Below are positions 52,140 to 63,080 of a stretch of DNA of 64,000 bases, piece after piece. Location of the stretch: the NCBI GenBank assembly GCA_947462335.1, contig OX381707.1, positions 12,235,055-12,299,054 on the forward strand, given 5' to 3'. Numbering within the stretch: the stretch's first letter is position 1; every line of letters begins with the position of its first letter. Source of the DNA: Harmothoe impar. Its lineage: Eukaryota > Annelida > Polychaeta > Phyllodocida > Polynoidae. The notes under the pieces are model-generated. The model was not told the DNA's origin and made no database searches. It saw only the letters and a list, made by a program, of their open reading frames with translations. Both the position numbers and the translations under genes were made by a program.

Positions 52140-52254
52140 ATGCATGTTGCTCAACTAACCGTTTTAAGGGCCGCTATACTTCAGAAAAAATATTTCCAAC
52201 TACCGGGGACATTGCAGATGAATATGTTCTACTAACACTGGCACTACACTACAG

Positions 52255-52860
52255 ATAGTGCCCTGGTACTGCATATATGCAGTATCGGTTTTTGGGTACT
52301 AAAAACCAGTACTGCATATATGCAGTGCAGTGCACCAGTGGCGGATTTAGAGGGGGGGGGCGCGGGGGCGCGCACCCCCTCCTTTTTGCCTGTAGTTAAG
52401 ACTCCCAGAACACTTCAGGTTACAAGGTAAATGCCACAGGCTACTGTTTCTTGATTGGTGATTTAGGAGTGAGGAATATTTTGTATCCATATATTGCTGA
52501 CATGTGACTAGTTGTATTCAATCTTCTGTATCTGTCTTTATTGTTGGACAATATATATCTTTAGTAATCACAGTTGAAAGTGTCTGGTCTTGTTTACACA
52601 TACTATAGTATACATCTCCTCCAGTGTATTGGACCCATCCTCCTCTGGAGCTATACTCTCCCAACATGGAGCTAAGCTAAGCCATTCATTATTCCAAAGT
52701 ATATCAAACCAACCTATAGATATCGACCATCCCGTCAACTATTTCACTATTTCAGTATCGGTTTTGGGCTACTAAAAACCAGTACTGCATATATGCAGTA
52801 TTGGTTTTACAGTGATACTGCATATATACTGCATATATATATGCAGTACCAGCAGAGAAA
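52255..52860. repeat. CAGTACTGCATATATGCAGT palindromes
   Basis: ACTGCATATATGCAGTATCGGTTTT(T)GGG(T/C)TACTAAAAACC occurs at 52269-52330 and 52755-52805, each time with flanking inverted ACTGCATATATGCAGT. Low-complexity palindromic repeat; a G/C-run lies at 52346-52380. The sequence between is not coding. Confidence 0.6.
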
Positions 52861-52921
52861 GGCATTAACAACAGTTTTGTGTAAAAAAAAAACTTGAACC
52901 ATGTTGGAGTGCATGTGTATA

Positions 52922-53506
52922 TACACTGAAAACTTAGGAATATCTAAAACTAATCACTGTTGATTAGTTAGGGTAATCATAGCCAGTTGATTAGTTGAGG
53001 TCATCACCGTGATTACCCAATCAACTCCAATCATAGAAACTTATAAAATGATATATATTAAGATTATTGGCACATAAGGAGCTCAAGTTATTTACAAGTA
53101 AGATTTTAGCAAAATTATCAAGAGCATACACATATATGTTCATATGCACACCTTTTTTGTGTCTGAAACCATATCTAGTAATGTAAGAATAGGCTGATGG
53201 TTACTGTATTCACACATATGCCTTAAAGGGGTTGCTCTGAGGGCTGGAAGTGCTCTCAATCAGGGTATGATGACAAGATGATGAGGTGATTATAAACTTG
53301 TTAGGGCTTGATATCTTGTTGTGCAGAGAAATGAATTATATGAATTTAGTCATAGATGAATTTTCAAAAGTAATCATAGTGATGACCCAGGGTCATCACA
53401 TATGATTACTCTAGTGATTACCAAGTACTCACTTGTGTCACAATCACCGTGATTACAAAAAGTAATCACCCTTGATTACTTTTTCTCCCATAGAGTTTTC
53501 AGTGTA
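52922..53506. mobile_element. 585-bp TIR element with GTAATCAC/GTGATTAC motifs
   Basis: The ends TACACTGAAAACT and inverse AGTTTTCAGTGTA. Subterminal stretches carry several GTAATCAC, GTGATTAC and TGATTAGT motifs in opposite orientations. No ORF. Confidence 0.75.
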
Positions 53507-54281
53507 GGATGATAGCAATGACAAAGAGATCGATGAATCAGTATAGCAATACATGAAATAGCAATGCATGTTTACATTATCGGGTTGCCAATGTGTTCAG
53601 TAATATGCTTCATTGTGCTATATCATTAAATTTGTCCCATCAGAAACGGTGTCTGTCTTTGTAGTTCTAGCTAGTTCTCTTTTATATGTTTTAATTTCAC
53701 TTGGGAAGATTCGAATTCCTATGAAGATAAATTTTGCATACAGAATTGTGCTTCAACAATGATTATACATCTCCGAACTGAAGATCATTCTGAATTAGTT
53801 AGGCCTATCATGCATTTCAACACTTGTAGAAACCATAGCTGTCCTTATAATACAGGACACCGGCAAAATGAAATAAAGGAATATTATTCCAGAGCAGATC
53901 TCAAATGCACTTAATCTAATTAGACCATCATTGCAAATGATCAAATTGACAACAGTGCCATTTAATCCCATAATACGAACCCGGGACCCTACAAGTAAAA
54001 CAATGAGAAGAAAGATTGAACGTGTGATTTACATCACAAATCATTCCTGGGTCAGAACTATGTATGGTATTCCCGGCGTAGCCGAAATACGAATATAACT
54101 GCCGAACGTGTTCCTTGTTGTCGCCTCGGCGGATGTGACGTCACCCGATGACGAGTTACCATAGTTACGCTCGAAGTTACGTCACCGTAACTCGTCGTTA
54201 TTGACTTTGAACTTTGCAGCAAGGCTCCTACACGTCCCCATCTGCTGTTTAACTGTATTTTAAAAGTTTACCAAAGTGAAG

Positions 54282-55319
54282 ATGATTCGCCGTGGTATTA
54301 GGAAGAGTACCAGTGTCTACGCGAGGGGACGTGGGGAGTCGCCTGAAAATTTTGCTGAGGAAGTAAAGCCAAAAAAGAAAGTGAAGGCCAAAAGTAAGCA
54401 GCCTCCAGCTCCACCCTTGTCTGGTGGTTTTGATTTCTCAGCAGCAGTCAAGCACTTTGATGACAGAGTGAGTAGAGTTGAGACCTCTGTTAAAACTGCC
54501 ATGGAAGTCGTCACCAACCTGGTAAAGGCCTCAGCTAGTGGAGGCCTATCCGGTAAGGGCAAGTCCAAGTCCAGCAAGTCTCATCGTCGTGACAGATCTT
54601 CTTCGATGTCATCAGACACCGACTCGGTTACCACGGTGGTGAGTCACTCATCAGAATCTTCTAGTTCTTCTAGTTCTTCTTCTTCTGCTTCCTCCTCTCG
54701 CAGCCGCCGGAGTAAGAAGGGGAGGGGCAGACGTCATCGTCGACACAAGTCCAAGAAATCCAAGAAAACTGGTAAATATGATACTGCCCGTTTTATGGAG
54801 GATGGTGGGAAGGTGAGCACTGTTGATGACCTTCTTCTCGCTAACCTTCTACAAGTCAGTGATCTTCTGAAGAAGGGGGAGGATGTGGGCCCTTTCATTG
54901 ACCACATGATCTTCCTCATTAAGAAGAACCAGACGCGCCTTTATAAACCCAGGGCGCTCATCAGCTATGACAAGGCCATTAAGGCCAAGGCTGGGGAGAG
55001 GAGAGGTAAAGGCCCCCAGGTGCTGTCCGAGACCGAGACAGATGCTGTTAACACCTGTTTCTGTTATGATAATACCTTCGCAGCTGAGGCGGCTGGTAAC
55101 TCATCCTCCTCCAAGTCCAAGGCCAAGTCCTCCAAGGCCAAGGCCTCCAGCAGCCCCAACACCTGCAACAACTGGAATTATGCAGCTGAGGGGTGCCGCT
55201 CAGCCTCATGCAAGTACCCCCACCTGTGTAAGCTGTGCAAGTCACCCAACCATGTTGCCTCTGAGTGTTCATCCAAGTCCACCGACACCCCGGCTGGGGC
55301 TACAGGTGGGTCCAAGTGA
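54282..55319 (+). CDS. Gag-like protein of Ngaro copy B
   Basis: 345 aa from an ATG at 54282, 13 bp after A1. The order is a basic N-terminus (KPKKKVKAKSK), a coiled-coil-like stretch (residues 55-85), a Ser-rich then Arg/Lys-rich SR-like stretch (100-165), a helical middle domain, and a C-terminal zinc-knuckle-like region (CNNWNYAAEGCRSASC, CKLCKSPNHVASEC). It should bind RNA and assemble particles. The frame is intact. Confidence 0.82.
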   Translation: MIRRGIRKSTSVYARGRGESPENFAEEVKPKKKVKAKSKQPPAPPLSGGFDFSAAVKHFDDRVSRVETSVKTAMEVVTNLVKASASGGLSGKGKSKSSKSHRRDRSSSMSSDTDSVTTVVSHSSESSSSSSSSSSASSSRSRRSKKGRGRRHRRHKSKKSKKTGKYDTARFMEDGGKVSTVDDLLLANLLQVSDLLKKGEDVGPFIDHMIFLIKKNQTRLYKPRALISYDKAIKAKAGERRGKGPQVLSETETDAVNTCFCYDNTFAAEAAGNSSSSKSKAKSSKAKASSSPNTCNNWNYAAEGCRSASCKYPHLCKLCKSPNHVASECSSKSTDTPAGATGGSK

Positions 55320-55361
55320 ACCGCCCACGGTGTCAGTCATACCCCAGCCAGCTGGCAGGAC

Positions 55362-57335
55362 ATGGATTCTACTATATCTGTTGAGCATCATTTGTTGTCA
55401 AGCCTGACCGAGCTCCCAGTGGATCCAGTCGACAGCGGGTACGACTCTGACACCTACCTCCCCTCAGCTGAGGACCAGCCAAGCGTGGCTTACATGGACT
55501 ATACTCCAGTTCTACCTTCACCCCCAGCCTATGGTGAGTTACTCCCTTTGTATTCTGTTGTGTCTGATGGCTGCCCTACAGTGGATATTTACGAAAACTG
55601 TCTAAAGGGTATCTGCACTTGTCAGCACACCATTGGGGGGCGACCTACTGACCTTAAACCATGCAGGCTGGGGGACTACCTCTACGGTTATAATGCTGTG
55701 GAATCCTTCAGTGACTCTCAGTGTGATTTCCTCTGGTCGGGGTTTACCAATGGTTTCAGTATTGTGGACAAGGACTGCCCTGCATCATACCACTGTGCTA
55801 ACTATGACTCCATCCTCACAGGAGAGTTTAAATCCCAAATGGACAAAACAATCACCAGGGAAATAGCGGAGCACAAAGTCACTCGTGTAGATTATATACC
55901 TCGGTGTGTGCACTTTTTTTTTTTTTTGATATGAGAAAGTATAAATATACAATCCCGTTTATTTATACTGCATAGGAAAAGAACTTATACAGCTCGATGA
56001 GTGATCCACTCACTGGGGGCCGTCGAAAAATCAGATGGTAGTCTTCGGCCAATAACGGACTGTAGCAAGCCAGATGGATTAAGTATCAACAACTATATGG
56101 ATACTACATACAAGTACTTCACATATAATAGTGTAGATGATGTAGCCAAGATCTTGAAGCCTCAGGATTATATGTGTGTAGTTGATATATGCCAGGCGTA
56201 CAGATCGGTCAATGTGCACTTTTCTCAAGTAGATTACCAGGGGTTCTCATGGGACACAGGCCTAGGCCCACAGACATATGTAGACAACAGGCTGTGTTTC
56301 GGTCTACGGTCTGCACCAAACATTTTCAGTGACATCTCAGATTGTGTGGTGGACATAGTAAAATCCCATGGAGTGTCCAACATCATCAACTATCTGGATG
56401 ATTACATTATCGTTGCTGACACCTACGATGAGTGCCTGGCCAGCAGGCATATTCTCACAGATACTCTCACTCATCTTGGTTTCACAGTGTCGTGGAAGAA
56501 GGTCACAGACCCATCCCATCGTGTCACCTTCCTTGGTATAGAGATAGATAGCTCTGAAATGAGCCTCACATTGCCAGAGGCCAAGGTGCTAAAGCTCAAA
56601 TCCTCAATCATGGAGGTATACAACAAGAAGGTGGCATCCAAGAAGCAATTAGAGAGCATAGGTGGCCAGATGGCCTTTTGCTCTAGAGTGGTACGCGGTG
56701 GTCGCACCTTTAGCCGCCGACTCTTCGATGCCTGCTGTACCGCCAATAGGGCTGGTATGGTCAGAGTTACCAGCAGTATGCTCCTGGACTTCGACTGGTG
56801 GCTAAAGTTCATAGAGACCTTTAACTACCGTGCCCTTATCCCTAAGCCATCCTCCCACACACCCATTACCTCAGATGCTTCTACAAAAGGATTCGGCGTG
56901 TGGTGCGGGAAGGATTGGGTGTTTGGCAAGTGGAAAAGCGTCCCAGACATTGACTTCGATCCCGGCTGCGGTCACTATGAAGACGGCCCACAGTTCGACC
57001 CGGTTAAAAAGAACATAAATGTCTTTGAACTTTGGCCGGTCCTCCTTGGGATTAAGCGCTGGGGAAACTCACTTCGTGACCGTAGGATAACAATCGTCAC
57101 TGACAACATGCAGGTGTTGGCCATGGTCAATAGTGGTAGAAGCCATAACCGCACCTGCATGTTGTGGCTCAGGGATTTATTCTGGTACTGCTTTATATAT
57201 AACCTAGATCTCCATGCCATCTATATAAAGTCAAAGGACAATCACCTTGCCGACGCCCTGTCGCGGCTACCCTATAAGGGCTTCTCAGGCAAATGCAGGG
57301 ATCTTCTCTCGAGAAATAACATGTGCTGTGGTTGA
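55362..57335 (+). pseudogene. RT/RNase H of Ngaro copy B, interrupted by insertion
   Basis: The ATG at 55362 opens a frame that is cut after PRCVH by 96 bp of foreign DNA (55914-56009) with a stop inside. The original frame resumes exactly at 56010 and runs to 57335. Afterwards come RPITDC, VVDICQAYRSV, LCFGLRSAPNIF, the catalytic YLDDY (about 56390), LGIEIDS, and RNase H motifs (SDASTKGFGVW, FELWPV, VTDNMQV, SKDNHLADALSRL). No other damage is seen, so the insertion is younger than the element. Confidence 0.88.
55914..56009 (-). mobile_element. 96-bp poly(T)-headed insertion in the RT gene
   Basis: 14 T residues (55914-55927) are followed by about 80 bp. Read on the minus strand this is a short sequence with AATAAA ending in poly(A): the 3' end of a non-LTR element or processed transcript. 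CAC lies on both sides (55911-55913, 56007-56009). Comparison with copy A shows the codons were contiguous before. Confidence 0.8.
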
Positions 57336-58297
57336 TTGCAGATTCATCTTTCCGTCGCTTGGAGAGACGCCAGCACCACTATCAGCGGGCCGCCCTAGCG
57401 CCTGCCACCCGGAGAGCCAGGAAGCATCAGTTAAAGACCTACAAGAGGTTCTGTAGGCATTATGAGCTGAGACCTTTCCCATGCCTCCCACACCAAGGCT
57501 GCTTGTATGCTACCTACTTAGCAAAGAGGATATCACCAAGTTCAGTCCCCAATTACATGTCGGCTGTCTGGACTCACCAGAGAGCGGCTGGCATGGCTAC
57601 CTATGAGCATGACTATGTACTAAAGAGCACCATTAGGGGTGTCACCAGGAAGGAGGCAAAGGAGAAGAGGGTTAAATATGCCCTCACCCCTAAGGATTTG
57701 CTCTCCATGTCCAAGTTTGTTAACATAAGGTACTCCTCCGACCTTGTCTTCTGGTCCGCCCTCATGCTCTCCTTTAGGGCTCTATTAAGGAAGAGCCATG
57801 TAACCCCGTCACCCCACTGTCTTCAGGCCAGGGACTTGGTCTTCAAGGAAGACTACCTAATAGTGACTGTCCGTTCATCGAAGACTGACCAGTTTGGTGC
57901 CAGACCAGAGGTGGTCACCATTAAGTCCGCCCCGGGCTCCCCCTTGTGCCCGGTATATCTGTTAAAGAGACTGTTTAAGCTAAGGAGACCAGCGGGTACT
58001 GAATCAGTGTTTACAGTTGGTTCTGCGTCAGCTCTACGGCCCATGACCTACAGATGCTATAATGAAAAACTCAAGGCTCTCTCCCAGCTGGCGGGTCTGG
58101 ACCCTTCTCTGGTGTCTACTCACTCAGTCCGCCACGGGGGGGCTACCTATCTCCAGTCCCTCAATGTCCCACTGGATGCCATTAAGGCAAGGGGGAACTG
58201 GAAATCGTCCTGTGTGTTCAACTACCTTCACCCCTCGGTGTCCCACAAGCTTTCACGAGATGACGTGGTAGCACAGGATCTTAAGAAATATGTCTGA
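57323..58297 (+). CDS. Tyrosine recombinase of Ngaro copy B
   Basis: A 324-codon open frame overlapping the RT end by 13 bp. No ATG is found near the frame start, so translation probably depends on the upstream ORF or a later ATG. N-terminal helices (KHQLKTYKRFCRHY) form the SAM-like domain. Catalytic residues are Arg in ALLRKSHVTPSP, Lys in VRSSKTDQFG, HSVRHGGATYL (H-x-x-R), GNWKSS and Tyr in VFNYLHPS. It would integrate the circular cDNA by strand exchange. The frame is intact, unlike that of copy A. Confidence 0.9.
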   Translation: MLWLIADSSFRRLERRQHHYQRAALAPATRRARKHQLKTYKRFCRHYELRPFPCLPHQGCLYATYLAKRISPSSVPNYMSAVWTHQRAAGMATYEHDYVLKSTIRGVTRKEAKEKRVKYALTPKDLLSMSKFVNIRYSSDLVFWSALMLSFRALLRKSHVTPSPHCLQARDLVFKEDYLIVTVRSSKTDQFGARPEVVTIKSAPGSPLCPVYLLKRLFKLRRPAGTESVFTVGSASALRPMTYRCYNEKLKALSQLAGLDPSLVSTHSVRHGGATYLQSLNVPLDAIKARGNWKSSCVFNYLHPSVSHKLSRDDVVAQDLKKYV

Positions 58298-58328
58298 GAC
58301 TTCGTCTGTGTTTGCCAGTTTGTTGTTT

Positions 58329-59000
58329 GGGCTTATGTATGCAAGCATATTATTACTGCCAATTCACTGACTGTGTCTTCTTCCACATGCCTTAAGCATT
58401 CTGTGGCCGCCAATGTCACGGTAATTCTCAACATGTCATTATCAATCCATGAACCACTCATTTATTGATTAATACCCAGCAACAAGACACTCCCCCAGTA
58501 CAGCTAATGTATGGTATTCCCGGCGTAGCCGAAATACGAATATAACTGCCGAACGTGTTCCTTGTTGTCGCCTCGGCGGATGTGACGTCACCCGATGACG
58601 AGTTACCATAGTTACGCTCGAAGTTACGTCACCGTAACTCGTCGTTATTGACTTTGAACTTTGCAGCAAGGCTCCTACACGTCCCCATCTGCTGTTTAAC
58701 TGTATTTTAAAAGTTTTAAAGACTTACTTCTTACTTTTAAAATCTAAATGTGCCATGTTATCAATTTTATTGATATCTACATCAATTATTACTTCATGTT
58801 TAATTGTTGCTAAAGCTAATAAAGGGCTTATGTATGCAAGCATATTATTACTGCCAATTCACTGACTGTGTCTTCTTCCACATGCCTTAAGCATTCTGTG
58901 GCCGCCAATGTCACGGTAATTCTCAACATGTCATTATCAATCCATGAACCACTCATTTATTGATTAATACCCAGCAACAAGACACTCCCCCAGTACAGCT
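58329..59000 (+). repeat. B1-A2-B2 terminal repeats of Ngaro copy B
   Basis: B1 (GGGCTTATGTATGCAAGC ... CCAGTACAGCT, 58329-58505), then A2 (ATGTATGGTATTCCCGGCG ..., 58507-58716), a 107-bp spacer ending in TAATAAA, and B2 (58824-59000). A1 at 54060-54269 contains TGACGTCA and several TTACG motifs, a likely promoter. Confidence 0.92.
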
Positions 59001-59811
59001 TATACCTTCAAATATGTCACTAGTCTCTATATTTCGTAAGCTAGAAATTATTTCACTACTATTCCGAGATCGTTAATGTTAATTTAGGTCAGAATTCAGA
59101 CACTTATTGGTTTTATCAGATTTCCCCAACTCAGAATATCTGAAATCTTCCAATAACACATCAGATGTACAAGGCAAACATGTTTTCTTACATGTGGCTT
59201 AAAGACATAGTAAGTTGATAGGCCTATGCGAGGAAACATTTAAATGAATACAAGTGCAATTTTGGGCCCTAATTCCGAAAAGTGGCCCTACTTTTAGACC
59301 AGCTAATTTAGATGGTCCAACACCCCCAATGCTGTAGGTATTAATTTATAGCGCCCCCCCCCCCCCTTTCCAAAATTCCTGGATCCGGCACTGGTAACCT
59401 AGGCTATGCCCTTATTTTAAGGACACCTTTCAAAGTATCAAAGTATCAATTTCAAAACCAGTGTCCACCATCCTAGTACTTCCTAGGGCTAGGCTAATAG
59501 TTACCATAGCTGGCCATCTTTGTGGGAATTACACGTTTAAACAGTGAAATTACATGTTTAAAAGGTATAATTACCATTCTGACAACAGGGTGTCCCGAGA
59601 ATATGGCCTGTCCAACCACTGGGCCCCTTATTCTAGATGGAAACTACATGTATGTATTGTATGCAATTTCATAAAATCTACAGCGGCGGGAACGAGCACC
59701 TGTGCCCTCCTGGCGAGCATGGCGCGAACTACGCTACTCGTGGCGCCGCTTGCGCCCCCTCGTGGTAAACATCACAGTGGGCAAACATTGATTGCGACAC
59801 AGGCCTCCAAA
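59001..59811. other. Intergenic DNA and promoter of the ankyrin-like gene
   Basis: AT-rich to 59640 with a C-run at 59355-59370. From 59680 it becomes GC-rich (GGCGGGAACGAGCACC, GGCGCGAACT, GCGCCGCTTGCGCCCCC), a CpG-type promoter just before the ATG at 59812. No TATA box is seen at the usual distance. Confidence 0.5.
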
Positions 59812-59891
59812 ATGGCCTCCAACGACGGCAAAGGTGGAGCAGAGGCACCAAATTGTATGGATTTACGGACCCCAGACGCATCTGATACACT
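59812..59891 (+). CDS. Exon 1 of ankyrin-like host gene
   Basis: An ATG at 59812 (AAAATGGCC context) gives MASNDGKGGAEAPNC and ends with two bases of a Leu codon before a strong donor (CT|GTAAGTAT). The phase joins perfectly to the exon at 61482. The CpG-rich promoter upstream supports a transcription start near 59700. This exon codes a disordered, hydrophilic N-terminus. Confidence 0.7.
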
Positions 59892-60436
59892 GTAAGTATG
59901 AAGTAACTGGTGAGGGGAAGTCCCCTGCACAGTTTAGTGTGTAGATCGGTGGTTGGTATCGTGGTGTCGCCGTGTAGGGGTTGTTTCTTCCCGTGCCCCC
60001 GAGCTCTGCGGCCCCATGCAGCATCTGCGGCTGCGTGCGGCGGACGACTGGATGCGAGTCGGGTCGGGTTTGTTTTGGTTTACCGTTTTTGGTGTTTCCA
60101 GTTTTACTCGATACTCTTTTCTTGATACTGATATATAATGCCGTGTGTTTGGATCGTTGTTGTACAAATGAGTGTCATTGTAGCAGAATGTCGGTTGATC
60201 ATCTGACTGAGTCACGAGTGAGTGTGTATTCATTTATCATTATTGCCACACTAATAATATTTGATGAGTTTAATACTATTAATTTAATAGTATTAAACTC
60301 TATTATTTAATAATTGAATACCAGGTACTATAAATAATAGAGTATTAATTAATAATAGAGTATTGGCTATTGGCATTGCTGGGAGTGGGAATTACCACAA
60401 TCCATGTCATGTACTGATATCCATGTTTCAGAGATA

Positions 60437-60769
60437 TTAGGGAGTGTTCATTTATTAATTACAGGGGGGGGGTGGTGAGATTTCGCGCGGAGGGGCAAAA
60501 AAATTTTACGCCCCCCCTCGAGAGCGCGTGGAACGTTTTGCGACTCCCCTCGCCGAAGGTGCCGAAAATTTTTCGCCCCCCCCCCCTTTGAACTATAGTA
60601 ACGCGCGGGCTTTTTTGCTAAAAAGGGGCTTAAATTTTTACGCCCCCCCTCAAGAGGGGTCAGAATTTTTTACGCCCCCCCCCCCCTCAGGAGGGGTCGG
60701 AAATTTTTACGCCCCCCCCAAACCCACCACCCCCCCCCCCCCCTGTAAATAATAAATGAACACTCCCTT
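60437..60769. mobile_element. G-rich MITE (copy 2) in intron 1
   Basis: The ends TTAGGGAGTGTTCATTTATT and inverse AATAAATGAACACTCCCTTA. The interior alternates G-runs or C-runs with AAATTTTTACGCCCCCC phrases in both orientations. Same family as 38067-38253 and 38707-38820. Confidence 0.8.
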
Positions 60770-61481
60770 AGATGAGATTTTTTAAAACAACTATTAAATT
60801 GGCACAGGAGCTGGTACCCTGACATTTGCCTTATTCAACACACCAATCCGGCAATTGAATTCATAGGCATACTAGTAGAAGTAGTACTACTAATACTATT
60901 GAATCTTACTTTTGGAAAGTTCTGCACTCAGTCTTATTCAAATGGATTGGAAATAGTTAATAGTACATGAAACATTTGTGACAGGTCGAATGAATGGGTG
61001 TACCAGTACCTCAACATTATAATTTATGGTTTGTGCAGTTGTGGACGCTGCCGGCATAGAACCAGTGGTAGTGCCAGTGGTTGCCGAGAACTTCCTGGAT
61101 GTAGATTCCTGGAATTCCCCACATAGAGTCTACTGTCCACAGAGGGAGGGTCAAGGTGTAGGCCTACTGGTAAATCATTACAGACTTGTCTAGCCTCCAG
61201 GCTAGGGTCCTAGACTAGTACCGTACTGTACTTGTGGTCATAACATGCCACACTGGCGTGTGTGTGTGTAGGGGGGGGGGGGAGGGTGATGATGCAATGA
61301 TGCAATGTGTTAAAGGTATGTCGTATCAATGACGTATGAATGTGGTTTGACATATAGGGCCTACATACTGATGAAACAAGAACTATTATAGATTGAGACC
61401 CACAAGGGTTAATGGTTCAGGACTGTAGACTATAAACTGTAATAGAACAGCCACCATGTACCACTTGTTCCCCTCCCACAG

Positions 61482-61644
61482 GGCGGAGGATGAGGAGTGT
61501 TTCCGTGACGCGTGTAGCCGGGGCGACCTGGAGGTTGTGGCCTCCATGTCGCGGGAGCTGGGGCCGCACAAACTCAGCGCCCTTCTCCGCAGCCCCTCCA
61601 CCTGCACCGGCACCCCGCTCTTTGACGCCGTACTCCTCCAACAG
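61482..61644 (+). CDS. Exon 2 of ankyrin-like host gene
   Basis: The acceptor TTCCCCTCCCACAG and donor CAG|GTAAGT bracket 163 bp. Joined in phase to exon 1 it reads AEDEECFRDACSRGDLEVVA..., the helix pair pattern that opens ankyrin-repeat domains (F..AC..GDLE.V), continuing to TGTPLFDAVLLQQ (ankyrin-like TPLF.A). GC-rich, well-biased codons. It ends on a complete codon. Confidence 0.75.
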
Positions 61645-62030
61645 GTAAGTGCTATATACCTCTCCGAGCCCTTACAGATAGAGAGAGAGAAATTGGTTTA
61701 CATATTTTTTAAATGCAACGTGAGTTATAAAACCTGTAGCTTTGATTCCCTACATACCAAGTCTTGCATATAACTAACTATATTAAAACCGAATTGGTAT
61801 ATAAGCCACACCCCGAGTAGGAGTAAATCCTATATTGGCTATAAGTTGCACAGGAGGCCTTTCTAAAAGTAAAACCCTAGTATAATATACACGCTATGTA
61901 GGATAATATAGGCGTGTTTGGTACAATATTTACCGGTAATTAAAGCTGGTTCTGATTTATGTACCACTGTTTTTCGGTAATACTGGCTCCAGAGGAGGAA
62001 TGGGTCACCATGCAAATCTGACCTGTATAA

Positions 62031-62324
62031 GGCCAAAAAAAAAAAAAGTTGTGTTCAGGTAACATGGCCCAAAAAAAATTGGGTAGGTAGGTCGATTTTT
62101 TTTTTTTACCAATTTTTTTTAAGGATTTTGAGACAAAATTCCTCCCATTTTCCTATGATTTTCGAAAAAAATATAAATTTTTCGGAAAAAAATATATTTC
62201 AGGTAAAAAAAAAAAGTTTTTTTTTGTAGAAAAAGCACAAAAATGCCTTCCAAAAAAAAAAATTGGGTAGGGCCAAGAAAATAGGGTCGCTAGGGATACC
62301 TGAACATAACTTTTTTTTTTGGCC
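62031..62324. mobile_element. Short TIR element with A/T-runs in intron 2
   Basis: GGCCAAAAAAAAAAAAAGTTGTGTTCAGGTA and its inverse TACCTGAACATAACTTTTT...GGCC form the ends (first 20 bases or fewer quoted in parts here: GGCCAAAA and TTTTGGCC). Second-level inverted repeats are AAAAATTGGGTAGG. 294 bp, no ORF. Confidence 0.8.
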
Positions 62325-62369
62325 TAACTATAACTATAGAATAAATATTAATAAAGGACAATGTTGTAG

Positions 62370-62463
62370 GTGAAGGTGGTGGAGTACCTGCTGACACTGG
62401 ACGTGGACCTGGAGCAGGAATGTGACATCAACATCTTCTACCCCATCTTCTTCAGGGACAGAT
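62370..62463 (+). CDS. Exon 3 of ankyrin-like host gene
   Basis: The acceptor AATGTTGTAG and donor GAT|GTAAGA bracket 94 bp that continue exon 2 in phase: VKVVEYLLTLDVDLEQEC, the second helix of an ankyrin repeat (V.VVEYLL) and the following loop, then NIFYPIFFRDR. It ends with one base of the next codon. Later exons are not identified in the remaining 1.5 kb. The identity of the gene is unknown. Confidence 0.7.
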
Positions 62464-63080
62464 GTAAGACAAAAACACCACCTACATCCTTATATATTAT
62501 GATGCTTACAAATTCTTCATTCTTAAAAAGTTTCATATTATAAGCTTTCGTTATATTAGGTACATTTTCGAGAAAGAATAAACATGTCCAATACATGTAT
62601 AAAGAACATACATGTAGAACTTGAGTATTGTACATGCCTTTAGAGAGATACTATACCCACGTGCAGGTAGGAGGCTGTGTCTGGCGTGTATTAAAGCACT
62701 CTGCTGCCTATAGTGGGTTATTACTTCATGTTATATATCCAGGTACGGTGCTGTGCCAGGAAGGCGTTTCACCGTATCATACGGAGGGGCCGTATGTGTC
62801 TTTTTTGCATTTCAGTTCATTTTTGCGTTTCAGCTCAACATGTCCGCATCTTACGGAAAAAGATACGGCCGCCGTATACATACGGCCATAATTGCGTTTC
62901 TGTTCAACATACGGAGCAAGAAAAAAACGTATCTTTGGCGTATTTAGTACAAGATATACGGAGGGGTAGGGGGGGGGTGCTATGTTGAAAACAGGACATA
63001 TACCCTGTTTTTTAGGGCCGTATGTCTCTTTTGTGCGCCGTATGTGGTATTTATGCTCCGTATGTTGGTACTGGATGTGG
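62464..63080. other. Intron with CCGTATG-rich repeat
   Basis: 62780-63070 contains many CCGTATG/CATACGG motifs in both orientations (GGGGCCGTATGTGTCTTTTT against its inverse), a decayed TIR element. Overlapping short frames are not credible genes. Confidence 0.5.

Larger units (their letters stand above)
54060..59000 (+). mobile_element. Full-length Ngaro-type YR retrotransposon (copy B)
   Basis: Split direct repeats in the diagnostic order: A1 54060-54269, ORFs, B1 58329-58505, A2 58507-58716, B2 58824-59000. A1/A2 are 210 bp each and B1/B2 177 bp each, with no differences noticed, so insertion was recent. The ORFs are Gag, RT/RNase H and tyrosine recombinase. The RT is interrupted by a 96-bp insertion, so the copy cannot move by itself. 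Confidence 0.93.

Noticed and set aside
62628..62988. Overlapping ORFs rich in Tyr and Arg
   Set aside because: Three frames overlap a CCGTATG-rich repeat in an intron; no coding signature.
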